NCBI RefSeq assembly: GCF_000281065.1
Contig: NZ_AKKK01000039.1
Location: forward strand, 62,001 to 126,000
DNA from: Arthrobacter sp. M2012083
Lineage (GTDB): Bacteria > Actinomycetota > Actinomycetes > Actinomycetales > Micrococcaceae
Length of the DNA stretch: 64,000 bases
Direction: 5' to 3'
A program made the position numbers and the translations under genes. This document shows, piece after piece, positions 49,325-58,235 of this stretch. Below the pieces are notes generated by a model. That model worked only from the letters and a program-made list of their open reading frames with translations. It made no database searches and was not told where the DNA came from. The stretch's first letter is position 1. Each line of letters opens with the position of its first letter.

Positions 49325-51340
49325 ATGTCCACTTTCGCCATCAATCGTCGTCAATTGCTGCAGACCGGGGGCATCGGCGGGCTCGCCGTAGCACTGTCGG
49401 CAATGTCCTCCGGCGCCGCCCAAGCCGCTCCAGGCAGGCAGACCACGGGAGCCCCGCAGATCACCGACCTTGGACCCGCCGTCGTTCAGTTTTCCCTCAT
49501 GAGTTCACTGCTGGTGGGCGACACCGTCTACATCGGGTCCCGCAACCTGAACCCGGTACGGGTGATTGGATACCACCTCCCCACCGGCACCATCACGTCA
49601 CGGACAGACCTCGGCTCGGGGTACAGCATCCAGGCTTTGACCGCCGACTCCACCGGCCGCTACCTGTACGCAGGTGTTCTGCGCGATGGAATCGATGGAA
49701 AGCCGAACCTGTACCGCTGGGACCTCAGCACGCCCAACGTGCCGGCAGTGGGCGTGGGCGAAACCGGAGACCGCGACATCCGGGCCCTGGCCGTGGCCCC
49801 TGACGGAAAGGTCTACCTTGCCGGCGGAGGGCTAACCACCAATGCACCTTCCCTGTGGGAATTCGATCCCGCCACGAATGCCATGACCAGCTGGGGCATA
49901 CCGGACCCCGGAGCCACCATTGCCCAAGCTGTGGCCGCCACTGCCAGCCACGTGTATTTCGGCACGGGCAGCACGCTGGGAGGCGGCAACGGATCAAGTC
50001 CCGGCCGCCTGTTCGCCTTCGACCGGACCACGAAGACGTCAACCAACATCCTGCCGGCAGAAGTAGCAACCGGTGTCTCGGTCACCTCCCTCAGCGTGCT
50101 GAACGGGCAGCTCGGAGTGGGGGTCAAGGGCCCCGGTAAGTCCGTGCTGATCAACCTTGCCAACCACGCCCAGTACACCATCATCGCCAAGACGGGCGTC
50201 ATGTTCAGGCAACTGGGCAACGACGTCTTCTTCGTCAAGGAACCGGGCGTGTGGTCTTACAACATGGTCACCAAGAAGATCACTCAAATCCTCACGGAAG
50301 ATGTGGGTGCCATGTGGGGCTTGGATGTCTACGGCAGCAAGGCGCTCACAGTGTCTTCCTATGACGTCATTGAGATCGATCCCGTGGCGAAGACCGCCGT
50401 CAAGCATGACCTCCAACAGGCCGGAGCGCCGGGCGGACCTCAGCTATGCATGGGTCTCGCAGCGGGCGCCGGGGACGTTTATGTGGGCGGCACCGGAACC
50501 ATTGCCAGGCACCAACTGGCCACGGAACAGGTGTCCTATCTCCGGGCAACAGGTGAAGCCAAAGACGCCGTGATGGTAGGCGGTGTCCTCTACACGGGCC
50601 AGTACAACTCGCGGGGAATCTACGCCTACGATCCCGCCACCGGGCAACTGCCCTACCAAGTGGCCGCGTTGCCCGCCGGGCAGAACCGCCCCTTGGATGT
50701 CTGCTGGGACGCAGTCAACGGGCTGGTCATTGCCGGAGCCCAGAACGACACCGGAGGTGGCGGCTGCTTCGCCGCCTACAAGCCTTCCACCACGCAGGTC
50801 ATCACCAAGGTCAACCCGATCGATGCCCTCCAGATGGTCCGTGCCGTGGCGACCAAGGACGGAGTGGCCTACCTGGGTGGCGACAACATCTACGCCACCG
50901 GTCCCCGCAGCACCGTGGTGGCTTGGGACCCCGTGGCCAACCAGGAGTTGTGGCGCCTGGATCCAGGGCAGCCTCAGGGCATTGCGGCGATGGCGATCCA
51001 TGGCAAGTTCCTTTACGGCATGTCCCGCAAGGCTGCCGGCCTGTTCGTGATCGATCTGGATACACGGCAGGTGGTTCATCGGGGTGACCTGAGCGCGGTG
51101 TGCACGGACTTCGGAGCTCTTCAGGTCAGCCGCGGGATTGTCTACGGCGTCTCCGACACCACGGTGTTCCGCATAGATCCGATCACTTTCGCCGCCTCTG
51201 TTGTTGTTGCTGACATCAACGGCGGTTGGTACAGCGGACCGCACATCACGGCGGATGAAGACGGATTGCTCTATACGCTGCGCGGCCCGAACCTTGTCCG
51301 GATCGACGATCAGCAGACCATGCAAACCATGCGGCGTTAG
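49325..51340 (+). CDS. Tat-exported beta-propeller protein
   Basis: A 671-residue secreted protein. The N-terminus INRRQLLQTGGIGGLAVALSA is a Tat signal (twin Arg 8-9) with a probable AQA-AP cleavage site near residue 36. The mature part is all-beta with repeated blades of about 45-60 residues that carry GxVYIGS, GRYLYAG and VYFGTG-like strands, as in PQQ/YVTN propellers. RBS GAGGAGA precedes ATG 49325. Such proteins bind polysaccharides or act as lyases; no catalytic residue could be identified. It ends at a strong hairpin and is convergent with the ROK regulator gene. May act outside the cell on the substrate of the neighbouring sulfatase operon. Confidence 0.75.
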   Translation: MSTFAINRRQLLQTGGIGGLAVALSAMSSGAAQAAPGRQTTGAPQITDLGPAVVQFSLMSSLLVGDTVYIGSRNLNPVRVIGYHLPTGTITSRTDLGSGYSIQALTADSTGRYLYAGVLRDGIDGKPNLYRWDLSTPNVPAVGVGETGDRDIRALAVAPDGKVYLAGGGLTTNAPSLWEFDPATNAMTSWGIPDPGATIAQAVAATASHVYFGTGSTLGGGNGSSPGRLFAFDRTTKTSTNILPAEVATGVSVTSLSVLNGQLGVGVKGPGKSVLINLANHAQYTIIAKTGVMFRQLGNDVFFVKEPGVWSYNMVTKKITQILTEDVGAMWGLDVYGSKALTVSSYDVIEIDPVAKTAVKHDLQQAGAPGGPQLCMGLAAGAGDVYVGGTGTIARHQLATEQVSYLRATGEAKDAVMVGGVLYTGQYNSRGIYAYDPATGQLPYQVAALPAGQNRPLDVCWDAVNGLVIAGAQNDTGGGGCFAAYKPSTTQVITKVNPIDALQMVRAVATKDGVAYLGGDNIYATGPRSTVVAWDPVANQELWRLDPGQPQGIAAMAIHGKFLYGMSRKAAGLFVIDLDTRQVVHRGDLSAVCTDFGALQVSRGIVYGVSDTTVFRIDPITFAASVVVADINGGWYSGPHITADEDGLLYTLRGPNLVRIDDQQTMQTMRR

Positions 51341-51350
51341 CCCCATGTAA

Positions 51351-51398
51351 GTAGCAGCAGATGCCGTTCTGAACCCTCAAAACGACATCTGCTGCTAC
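51351..51398. terminator. hairpin terminator between propeller and ROK genes
   Basis: GTAGCAGCAGATGCCGTT (51351-51368) and 51381-51398 form an 18-bp stem with a single mismatch and a 12-nt loop, between the convergent stops at 51340 and 51395. Confidence 0.8.
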
Positions 51399-52531
51399 CC
51401 AGTTGGGCTAGCTGTGAACAGGCCAGCCAGCACGGAGCACGCAGCACCCCGGGCCAGGGCCACAGGATCTGCAACGGCTGCATCAAACAGTGGAGGCGGA
51501 GTGTTGGCGTGAAGGTACTGACTCATAAACGCGTGCCTGGTCTGCTCGGCAAACGTCCCCAGATTAGCTTCGGGCGCGAAGCCCACCACTACCTGCTCGG
51601 GCCCGAGGACCTTGGCGGCGTTCGCCATGCCGATACCCAGATGCAAGGCGGCGTCGGCAATCAGGCTGGAATCGACGTCGGGGTCTATCTTCCGGTTCTG
51701 GCCGTTTCGCTCCAGCTCCTGCTGCATGCCCCACAGGCTGCCGCGGGTTTCACAGCAATCTTCGGCTCCGCAGTGGCAGGGCCTGGCCGGTCCGGGTCCG
51801 GTGATCGCACGCGAATGGGCAAAGCCGCCAGCCGCGCCGTTGAAGCCGCGCTGGATGCGGCCTTCAATCACGACGGCGGCCCCCAAGCTGGTGCCGACGC
51901 TGAAGATGAGCATTTCGCGACCTTTGAAAACGTCGTCGAACAGCAGACCGCGTGCGTAGGCGTTGACGAAACTGTCCACGACGACGGCTTGGCCCACAGC
52001 CTCTTCAAGAAGCATTTGGAATTTGATGTCAGTCCAGCCCATCGCCCCGCTATGCCGCACCAGACCGCCGGCTTGATCCACCACGCCGGAAACGGCTGCG
52101 CCCACCCCGATCAGCCTGGACTCCATCTGCCCTGCCGCGGATCGAACAGCCCGGGCAGCGGCCGCTGCCGCCTCGTCGGGCTCGGTGGATGCCAACGGCT
52201 CGCTGTGCGTTGCCACCACGTCACCGCGCAAATCGACCACGACGGCGTGTGCCTCCGTGGCGGACAGTCTCACCCCAGCTGCGAAGACGCCTTCGCGCCC
52301 CAGCTCCAGGAGACGCGCCGGACGGCCACCCGTGCTGGGCGCAATCTCGGTTTCCACCAGCAGCCCGGAAAGGACCAGCTTGCCGGTGATCCCGGTGACG
52401 CTGGCTGCGCTCAAACCGGTTTGGATCGTGATTTTGGCGCGGGATACCGGCGCCTGTGTGCGGACGATGTCCAGCACCAGGGCCTCGTTGATCTCGCGGA
52501 TCAGGGCCTTGCTGCCTGCGCGTGGCTTCAT
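51395..52531 (-). CDS. ROK-family transcriptional regulator
   Basis: A 378-residue ROK protein with an N-terminal winged HTH (ALVLDIVRTQAPVSRAKITIQTGLSAASVTGITGKLVLSGLLVETE) and a ROK sugar-kinase-like domain containing HCGAEDCCETRGSL, the zinc-binding CxCGxxxCxxxxxS-type motif, and GVGAAVSGVVDQ. The ATP/kinase residues are degenerate, as usual for ROK repressors. ATG 52531-52529 is favoured because AGGAG lies about 9 bases upstream; the frame is open to 52636. It is divergent from the hydroxyacid dehydrogenase/sulfatase/ABC operon and is the probable repressor, sensing a sugar or amino sugar. Confidence 0.88.
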   Translation of the reverse strand: MKPRAGSKALIREINEALVLDIVRTQAPVSRAKITIQTGLSAASVTGITGKLVLSGLLVETEIAPSTGGRPARLLELGREGVFAAGVRLSATEAHAVVVDLRGDVVATHSEPLASTEPDEAAAAAARAVRSAAGQMESRLIGVGAAVSGVVDQAGGLVRHSGAMGWTDIKFQMLLEEAVGQAVVVDSFVNAYARGLLFDDVFKGREMLIFSVGTSLGAAVVIEGRIQRGFNGAAGGFAHSRAITGPGPARPCHCGAEDCCETRGSLWGMQQELERNGQNRKIDPDVDSSLIADAALHLGIGMANAAKVLGPEQVVVGFAPEANLGTFAEQTRHAFMSQYLHANTPPPLFDAAVADPVALARGAACSVLAGLFTASPTG

Positions 52532-52629
52532 AGCTCGTGGCTCCTGTTGTTGCGTCGCAAGGGATCTCCCCCATTCTGGCATCCGCGGTCCGGATGTCTT
52601 CACACTGTCCATTGTACTTACTTTAGTCA

Positions 52630-52658
52630 TTGACAAAAGATATTGAAGCTGGCAATCT
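52630..52658 (+). promoter_or_regulatory. candidate promoter of the sulfatase operon
   Basis: TTGACA (52630-52635) is a consensus -35; with a 17-bp spacer CAATCT (52653-52658) is a weak -10. It lies in the gap between the ROK gene start and ATG 52666, close enough that the transcript leader would be short. Confidence 0.45.
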
Positions 52659-52665
52659 CGGTCTC

Positions 52666-53712
52666 ATGAACATCAACAAAGGCGTTGCATCACCCTGCTC
52701 GCCCCCCACAGCAGCCCGGCTGCGGATCCTGCTGAGCATCCCGGACGCCGAACGGGCAGCGTTCATCTCTCCCGAAACCCGCACTGCCCTCAGCGAGCTG
52801 GGCGACATCACTGAAATCGCCCCCGCCGAGCTCCAGTCCTTGGATGCTTTCGCGGCCGCTGCCGCAGACAAGGACGCATTCATCACCGCTTGGGGATTCC
52901 CCCGTCTCGACGCCGAACACTTGGCAGCGGCGCCGAACCTCAAGTGCGTCGTCCATGCAGCGTCTTCGCTGCACGCCCTGGTCAGCGACGACTTCTGGGC
53001 CGCCGGCATCCCCATCTCCCAAGCGGGCGCAGCCATGGCACCGGCCGTCGCGGAACTGTCTCTGACCTTCACGCTGAATCTGTTGCGCCGTGTGCACTTG
53101 TTGGATCACAGCCTCCGGACGGGAGCCAGTTGGGACGACGCCCGCAACGTCAGCAGGGCCCGCGAAATCTCCGGGGCCCGCGTTGGGGTAGTTGGAGCGT
53201 CCAGGACAGGACGCCGCTACATTGACGCCTGCTTGGCACTCGGCGCCAAGGTGTCCGTCTACGACCCCTACATTCCCGCGGGAGATCCCCTCGCGGCCCA
53301 CTCAGCAAACCTGCACGATCTGATGGCTGGCAGCGATGTGGTGGCGATCCACGCTCCGGCCACTCCGGAAACCGAAGGTCTCATCGGTGCTGCCGAGCTT
53401 GCCCTGCTTCCGGACGGGGCTGCGTTGGTGAACACTGCCCGCTCCACCATCGTGGACATGGATGCCCTCTACAAAGAGGTCCACTCGGGCCGGATTGATG
53501 CAGCGCTGGACGTCTTCGACCACGAGCCCCTGCCCACGGACAACCCCTGGCGTTCCCTGCCCAACGTGCTCCTTACGCCCCACCTCGGAGGGGCCACCGC
53601 GGACTCCAGGCGCCGGGCCGGCGGCATTGTGGTTGACGAACTCCGCCGCTACATCAGCGGCGAACCCCTGGAACACGCCCTCACCCGCACCGACCTCGAA
53701 CGAATGGGCTGA
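52666..53712 (+). CDS. D-2-hydroxyacid dehydrogenase family protein
   Basis: A 348-residue 2-hydroxyacid dehydrogenase: AAMAPAVAELSLTFTLNLLRR, nucleotide loop VGVVGASRTGRR (Ser in place of the second Gly of GxGxxG), NTARSTIVDMD with substrate Arg, DVFDHEPLP with the catalytic Glu and TPHLGGATADSRRR with the catalytic His. ATG 52666 is the first well placed start. It is first in the operon read away from the ROK gene. Members of this actinobacterial subgroup occur beside sugar ABC importers and Gfo/Idh/MocA oxidoreductases and likely act on sugar acids or their derivatives; substrate unknown. Confidence 0.86.
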   Translation: MNINKGVASPCSPPTAARLRILLSIPDAERAAFISPETRTALSELGDITEIAPAELQSLDAFAAAAADKDAFITAWGFPRLDAEHLAAAPNLKCVVHAASSLHALVSDDFWAAGIPISQAGAAMAPAVAELSLTFTLNLLRRVHLLDHSLRTGASWDDARNVSRAREISGARVGVVGASRTGRRYIDACLALGAKVSVYDPYIPAGDPLAAHSANLHDLMAGSDVVAIHAPATPETEGLIGAAELALLPDGAALVNTARSTIVDMDALYKEVHSGRIDAALDVFDHEPLPTDNPWRSLPNVLLTPHLGGATADSRRRAGGIVVDELRRYISGEPLEHALTRTDLERMG

Positions 53713-53714
53713 AA

Positions 53715-55061
53715 ATGCGCAACATTCTCCTGATCCATTGCCACGATCTGGGCCGCTTCCTGGGCACGTATGGCGTGGAGACCGTCTCCACACCCAACCT
53801 GGACGCCCTGGCAGACGAATCCACCCTCTTCGAACAGGCCTTCGCAACGGCCCCGCACTGCAGCCCTGCCCGCGCCTCACTGTTCACCGGGACGTATCCG
53901 CAGAGCAACGGCGTCCTGGGCCTCACCCACGAGCCGTTCGGCTGGGACCTGAAGGAACCCTCCCAGCACATCGCCTACAGGTTGAAGTCGGCCGGCTATC
54001 AGACCGAGCTGGTTGGCGTGCACCATGAATCCCGGGTTCTGGCCGACGATGTTGTGGCCGGCAGGCTTGGCTTCGACCGTGCCCGTACGGGAGGTGCGCG
54101 GGACGTCGTCGTTCATCGCGCCACTGACGCACTGCGTCGGATGTCCGGCAGCGACCGTCCCTTCTACCTTCAAGTGGGCTTCACGGAACCGCACCGGGTG
54201 CCGTCCGAACGGGACCGCCCAGGCGTCATGGGGTTCCTGGCCGACGGCGTGAACCCGGACGTCTCGCGGGGGCATACAGTCCCTGCCCACCTGGTGGACA
54301 ACGATGGCGCCCGCGAGGAAATCGCCGAACTACAGGGCGCCGTGAAGCACATGGACGAAGGCGTGGGCAGCATTCTCGCGGAACTCGATTCCTTGGGCCT
54401 CCGAGACCAGACACTGGTGCTGTTCACCACCGATCACGGCCTTGCGCTGCCCCGCGCCAAATGCACCTTGTACGACGCCGGACTGGGCGTTGCGCTGATG
54501 CTTCGCCACCCCGGCAACGCGGCATGGTCCGGGAGACGCGTGACGGACATTGTCAGCCACGTGGACGTCCTGCCCACCTTGCTGGAGCTGGCCGGACTGC
54601 CCTTCCCGGAAGGCCTCGCCGGGGCCAGCCTGCGTCCGGCCGTCGAAGCAGGCGAGGCTCCGCGAAGCCACTGCTTCAGCCAGTTGAGTTACCACACGTA
54701 TTACGACCCCAAACGATCAGTGCGGACATCCACGCACAAGCTGATCGTCAACTTCTCCAACGCACCACGCGCCATGGATCCCACCCAATCCTGGATTCAC
54801 CGCAGCCTACCGGCAGACCTTGGCGGGCCAACCATCGGCACCAGCCCGGCGCTGGAACTCTACGACCTCACCGTGGATCCAGAAGAACTGGACAACATCG
54901 CAGGCCAGCCGGAGCAGTCGGAAATCCTCAGGGATCTCTCCGCAACCCTCTTCGACTGGATGCGGGAATGCGGCGATCCCCTCCTTACCGCCCCCGTAGC
55001 AGCCAGCCGCCACAAGCTCGCCCTCGACGCGATCCACGAAGCCACCCTCACCCGAAAGTAG
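53715..55061 (+). CDS. sulfatase, heparan-N-sulfatase-like
   Basis: A 448-residue type I sulfatase. CSPARASLFTG (Cys at about residue 56) is the C-x-P-x-R formylglycine motif, activated by a formylglycine-generating enzyme. Metal-site regions are LLIHCHDLGR near the start, where His replaces the first Asp, and FTTDHGLALPRAK, as in the bacterial branch related to N-sulfoglucosamine sulfohydrolase. No signal peptide is seen, so the enzyme is cytoplasmic and acts after import. It starts 2 bp after the dehydrogenase gene and precedes the ABC binding-protein gene. Action on a sulfated or N-sulfated amino sugar is inferred from the family and NagB in the operon. Confidence 0.85.
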   Translation: MRNILLIHCHDLGRFLGTYGVETVSTPNLDALADESTLFEQAFATAPHCSPARASLFTGTYPQSNGVLGLTHEPFGWDLKEPSQHIAYRLKSAGYQTELVGVHHESRVLADDVVAGRLGFDRARTGGARDVVVHRATDALRRMSGSDRPFYLQVGFTEPHRVPSERDRPGVMGFLADGVNPDVSRGHTVPAHLVDNDGAREEIAELQGAVKHMDEGVGSILAELDSLGLRDQTLVLFTTDHGLALPRAKCTLYDAGLGVALMLRHPGNAAWSGRRVTDIVSHVDVLPTLLELAGLPFPEGLAGASLRPAVEAGEAPRSHCFSQLSYHTYYDPKRSVRTSTHKLIVNFSNAPRAMDPTQSWIHRSLPADLGGPTIGTSPALELYDLTVDPEELDNIAGQPEQSEILRDLSATLFDWMRECGDPLLTAPVAASRHKLALDAIHEATLTRK

Positions 55062-55066
55062 TCACC

Positions 55067-56353
55067 ATGTTTACTCTAAAAATGCGCACCGCCACTTTGG
55101 CCACAGCCGTCGTCGTTACCGCGGCTTTGACGCTCACCGCTTGCGGTTCAGCCGGTTCGTCAACGTCCGACGGCGGCCAGGCCACCGGCAAGGTGACGCT
55201 CTGGATGTACCCCGTCATCAAGGACGAGACCGCCAGCAAGAAGTTCTGGCAGGACACTGAGGCAAGCTTCGAGACGGCCAACCCCGGAATCGACCTGACC
55301 ATCGAGCTCCAGACGTTCGACAAGCGGGACGCCCAGATCTCGGCGGCGCTTGCCGCCGGCTCGGGACCCGACGTCGTACTTATTACGCCTGACCAAGCAG
55401 CCACGTACCGTAACGTCCGCGGCCTGCTGCCAGTAGATAAGGCTGTTGAGCAGGACAAGGACAGCTTCTACCCCGGCACGCTGGAGGCCGCGACGTTCGA
55501 CGACGAAGTATTTGGCGTTCCGCTGTTCCAGAACATCAACACCACCGCTTACAACACCAAGATCTTCGCGGACGCAGGAGTACCGCTGCCCAAGACCTGG
55601 GATGACCTGCGCAGCGCGGCGCCGGTTCTGGCGAAGAAGGGCGTCGCCGTGATGGACTACGCCGGAAGCCCCGAGCAGACGCTCAACCTGTCCTTCTATC
55701 CGCTGCTGTGGCAGGCCGGCGGAACGGTTTTCACCGATGACGCCAAGGACATCGCTTTCGATTCCGAGGCCGGTGTTTCGGCACTCCAGTTACTGATCGA
55801 CTTGAAGAAGCTCGGCGGGCTTCCCGCGGATGCGGCCACCGATGGACCCAAGGTTGAAGGTGCTCCGATCGCCACCGGCAAGGCCGCGATGCGGGCCACC
55901 ACGTCATTGCCGGAATTGAAGCAGATGCGCGCCGCGCTCGGGGCCGAAAACGTTGCACTGGGCGCTCCGTTGCAGGGCAAGGTCCAGGCGACCTACGGCA
56001 ACCCCGGTTTGCTGGCACTGACCTCCATCAACAAGAAGGAAAACCGGGAAGCCGCCTACAAGGTGATGAGCTACTTGAGCTCGGCCGAGTCCCAGAAGGC
56101 CCTCAATGCCGCCGCGGGAAACCTCCCCACCCGGACGGACGCCGCGGCATTGGGCACGGACGCGGACTCCCTGGCCATGGCAGAAGCTTTGAAGACCGCC
56201 AACCCCGGAGAATCGTCACCTGTTGCACGCCAGGTCATGGGCGCCCTGGCTCCCAACATCCAGGCCGCCCTCCGCGGTGATGTCACCGCCAAAGAAGCCC
56301 TTGACCGTGCAGCCACGGAAGCCCGCGGCATCCTGCAGCGCTCGGCATCCTAA
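55067..56353 (+). CDS. sugar ABC transporter substrate-binding lipoprotein (extracellular solute-binding family 1)
   Basis: A 428-residue binding protein. The lipobox LTAC gives lipidated Cys26; the mature part is the family 1 fold (VTLWMYPVIKDETASKKFWQDTEASFETANPGIDLTIELQTFDKRDAQISAALAAGSGPDVVLI, then the EVFGVPLFQNINTTAYNTK middle block). This family binds oligosaccharides and amino-sugar derivatives. ATG 55067 is used; the frame is open farther upstream over the sulfatase gene. It forms the importer with the two permeases that follow. No ATPase gene is present, so a shared multi-sugar ATPase such as MsiK is likely used. Confidence 0.92.
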   Translation: MFTLKMRTATLATAVVVTAALTLTACGSAGSSTSDGGQATGKVTLWMYPVIKDETASKKFWQDTEASFETANPGIDLTIELQTFDKRDAQISAALAAGSGPDVVLITPDQAATYRNVRGLLPVDKAVEQDKDSFYPGTLEAATFDDEVFGVPLFQNINTTAYNTKIFADAGVPLPKTWDDLRSAAPVLAKKGVAVMDYAGSPEQTLNLSFYPLLWQAGGTVFTDDAKDIAFDSEAGVSALQLLIDLKKLGGLPADAATDGPKVEGAPIATGKAAMRATTSLPELKQMRAALGAENVALGAPLQGKVQATYGNPGLLALTSINKKENREAAYKVMSYLSSAESQKALNAAAGNLPTRTDAAALGTDADSLAMAEALKTANPGESSPVARQVMGALAPNIQAALRGDVTAKEALDRAATEARGILQRSAS

Positions 56354-56382
56354 GCCCGGCCCCACCACCGATTGGTCACCCC

Positions 56383-57339
56383 ATGTCCATAAACACCCGA
56401 ACCAGAAACACGCTGGCCGGCCGACATCCCGAGTTGACGGCCCCACAGCTCAAGCCTTTCGGGGCCAAGAAAGCCCGCAGCCGCGAGGCGCTAGCCGGCA
56501 TCCTGTTCGTGCTTCCCACGCTGATCATTTTTGGCCTCTTCAAATTCCTCCCCATCTTTGGGGCCGGAGCCATGAGCCTGACCGAGTACAGCCTCAACGG
56601 TGATTTCGAGTTCCTGGGCGCAGATAATTACGTGCGCCTGGCCGAGGACCCCAACTTCTGGCAAAGCCTGCGCGTGACATTCCTGTACGTGGCGATCTTT
56701 GTTCCGTTCATCATCGCCGTGTCACTGGCCGGGGCCGTCCTCCTGGACAAACTGGTCCGGTTCACCGGCACCTTCCGGGCGTTGCTCTTCATTCCGTACC
56801 TCAGCTCGTTCGTGATGGCCGGCATCATCTGGACCTGGATCTTCTCCACCGACGGTCCGCTCAATGCCGCACTGGGCGGCTTAGGCATGGGGCCCGTTCC
56901 CTTCACCTCAGGCCCTCAACTGCTGGTCCTCTTGTCCCTGGCCGTGGTGTCAGTGTGGAAAGGCTTCGGCTACTCCATGCTGATCTTCCTGGCCGGCCTC
57001 AAAGCCCAGCCCGCTGAAGTCCACGAAGCCGCCCGCATTGACGGGGCCGGCGCGTGGAAATCATTTTGGTACGTGACGCTGCCGCTCCTGAAGCCCGTGG
57101 TGTTCTTCGTCCTGGTCATCGAGACGATCGTGGGGTTCCAGGTCTTCGACACCATCTACGTGATGACCGGAGGCGGACCCGCCCGGGCCAGCCACAGCCT
57201 CATCTACTTCCTGTTCGATGAAGGCTTCAAGTTCTTCGACTTCGGCTACGCATCGGCCATCGGCGTGGTGCTGTTCGTCATTGTGCTCATCCTCTCGCTC
57301 ATCCAGCAGCGCTTCTTCGAAGGTAAGGACTCCAAGTGA
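56383..57339 (+). CDS. sugar ABC transporter permease (MalF type)
   Basis: A 318-residue permease with six core helices preceded by a 45-residue cytoplasmic extension rich in basic residues. The EAA loop EVHEAARIDGAGAWKSFWYVTLPLLKPV near residue 215 contacts the ATPase. Length and loop match the MalF/UgpA/LacF group. ATG 56383 lies 30 bp after the binding-protein stop. Its TGA overlaps the GTG of the second permease (GTGA), consistent with a heterodimeric pore. With the binding protein it imports the sulfatase operon substrate. Confidence 0.92.
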   Translation: MSINTRTRNTLAGRHPELTAPQLKPFGAKKARSREALAGILFVLPTLIIFGLFKFLPIFGAGAMSLTEYSLNGDFEFLGADNYVRLAEDPNFWQSLRVTFLYVAIFVPFIIAVSLAGAVLLDKLVRFTGTFRALLFIPYLSSFVMAGIIWTWIFSTDGPLNAALGGLGMGPVPFTSGPQLLVLLSLAVVSVWKGFGYSMLIFLAGLKAQPAEVHEAARIDGAGAWKSFWYVTLPLLKPVVFFVLVIETIVGFQVFDTIYVMTGGGPARASHSLIYFLFDEGFKFFDFGYASAIGVVLFVIVLILSLIQQRFFEGKDSK

Positions 57340-58235
57340 CCGCCACCCTTTCCACTCCAGCTGGTGGGCGTCACCCCGCCGGACGTCCCGTCCAAGGCCC
57401 CGCCGGGCATAGTCCCCGGCGGAATACCGAGAAGCGCCGCCAGCGCACCCTGACATGGGTGTTGGCAGTAATCTCGCTCTTCACCGTTGCACCGCTCATT
57501 GCCGTTGCAGTGCTGGCGCTCTCCCCCGCCGACGCGCCCACGTTGCCGTATGCGCTGCCGTCGTCGCTGACGTTGGACAACATTGTCCGCATCTTTAATG
57601 TGGGCGAGTTTCCTCTCTGGCTCTGGAACTCGTTCCTGTACTCGGCTGTGTCCGTGGTGGTTGTGTTGCTCACGGCATCCATGGCCGCCTACGCGTTGGC
57701 CCGCAAGAGGTTCCCGGGACGGAACGCGCTGCTGTGGGCCATCATCGCCACCATGATGGTGCCCGTCCAAGCCACCCTGATCCCCACGTTCATCCTCATC
57801 TCCAAAATGGGCGGGGTGAACACCCTCTGGGGGCTGATCCTGCCCACGCTGGCCAACGCCCAGGCGATCTTCCTCATCCGGCAGTTCGTACGGGATATGC
57901 CCGAGGAACTCTTCGATGCCGCCCGCATCGACGGTGCCGGCGAATGGCGGACGTTCTGGCAGATCGTCCTGCCGCTGATCCGTCCCGTGCTGGCGACTCT
58001 GGCAATCTTCGTCTTCCTGTGGCACTGGAATGATCTCCTGTGGCCCTTGGTGGTGGGCCAGTCGGACGCAGCCAGGACGCTCACGGTGGGCTTGGCAACG
58101 TTGAACACCGAGACCGCCTCCACGTCCAACGTTATGGCAGCAACACTGGTCAGCTTCATCCCGTGCCTGGTGATCTTCGCCCTCCTGCAAAAGCACATCG
58201 TCGCCAGCATCACGCACAGCGGGGTCAAAGGATGA
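57336..58235 (+). CDS. sugar ABC transporter permease (MalG type)
   Basis: A 299-residue permease with six helices and the EAA loop EELFDAARIDGAGEWRTFWQIVLPLIRPVL (about residue 185). An N-terminal extension of about 35 residues is proline/arginine-rich. It starts with GTG 57336 inside the preceding stop and ends in ATGA with the Gfo/Idh/MocA gene. The MalG-type partner of the preceding permease. The ATPase is expected to be encoded elsewhere. Confidence 0.92.
   Translation: MTATLSTPAGGRHPAGRPVQGPAGHSPRRNTEKRRQRTLTWVLAVISLFTVAPLIAVAVLALSPADAPTLPYALPSSLTLDNIVRIFNVGEFPLWLWNSFLYSAVSVVVVLLTASMAAYALARKRFPGRNALLWAIIATMMVPVQATLIPTFILISKMGGVNTLWGLILPTLANAQAIFLIRQFVRDMPEELFDAARIDGAGEWRTFWQIVLPLIRPVLATLAIFVFLWHWNDLLWPLVVGQSDAARTLTVGLATLNTETASTSNVMAATLVSFIPCLVIFALLQKHIVASITHSGVKG

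Noticed and set aside
54461..56353. A long frame joining the end of the sulfatase region with the ABC binding protein
   Set aside because: The upstream part is an out-of-frame shadow of the sulfatase gene; a signal peptide and lipobox fix the true start at 55067.
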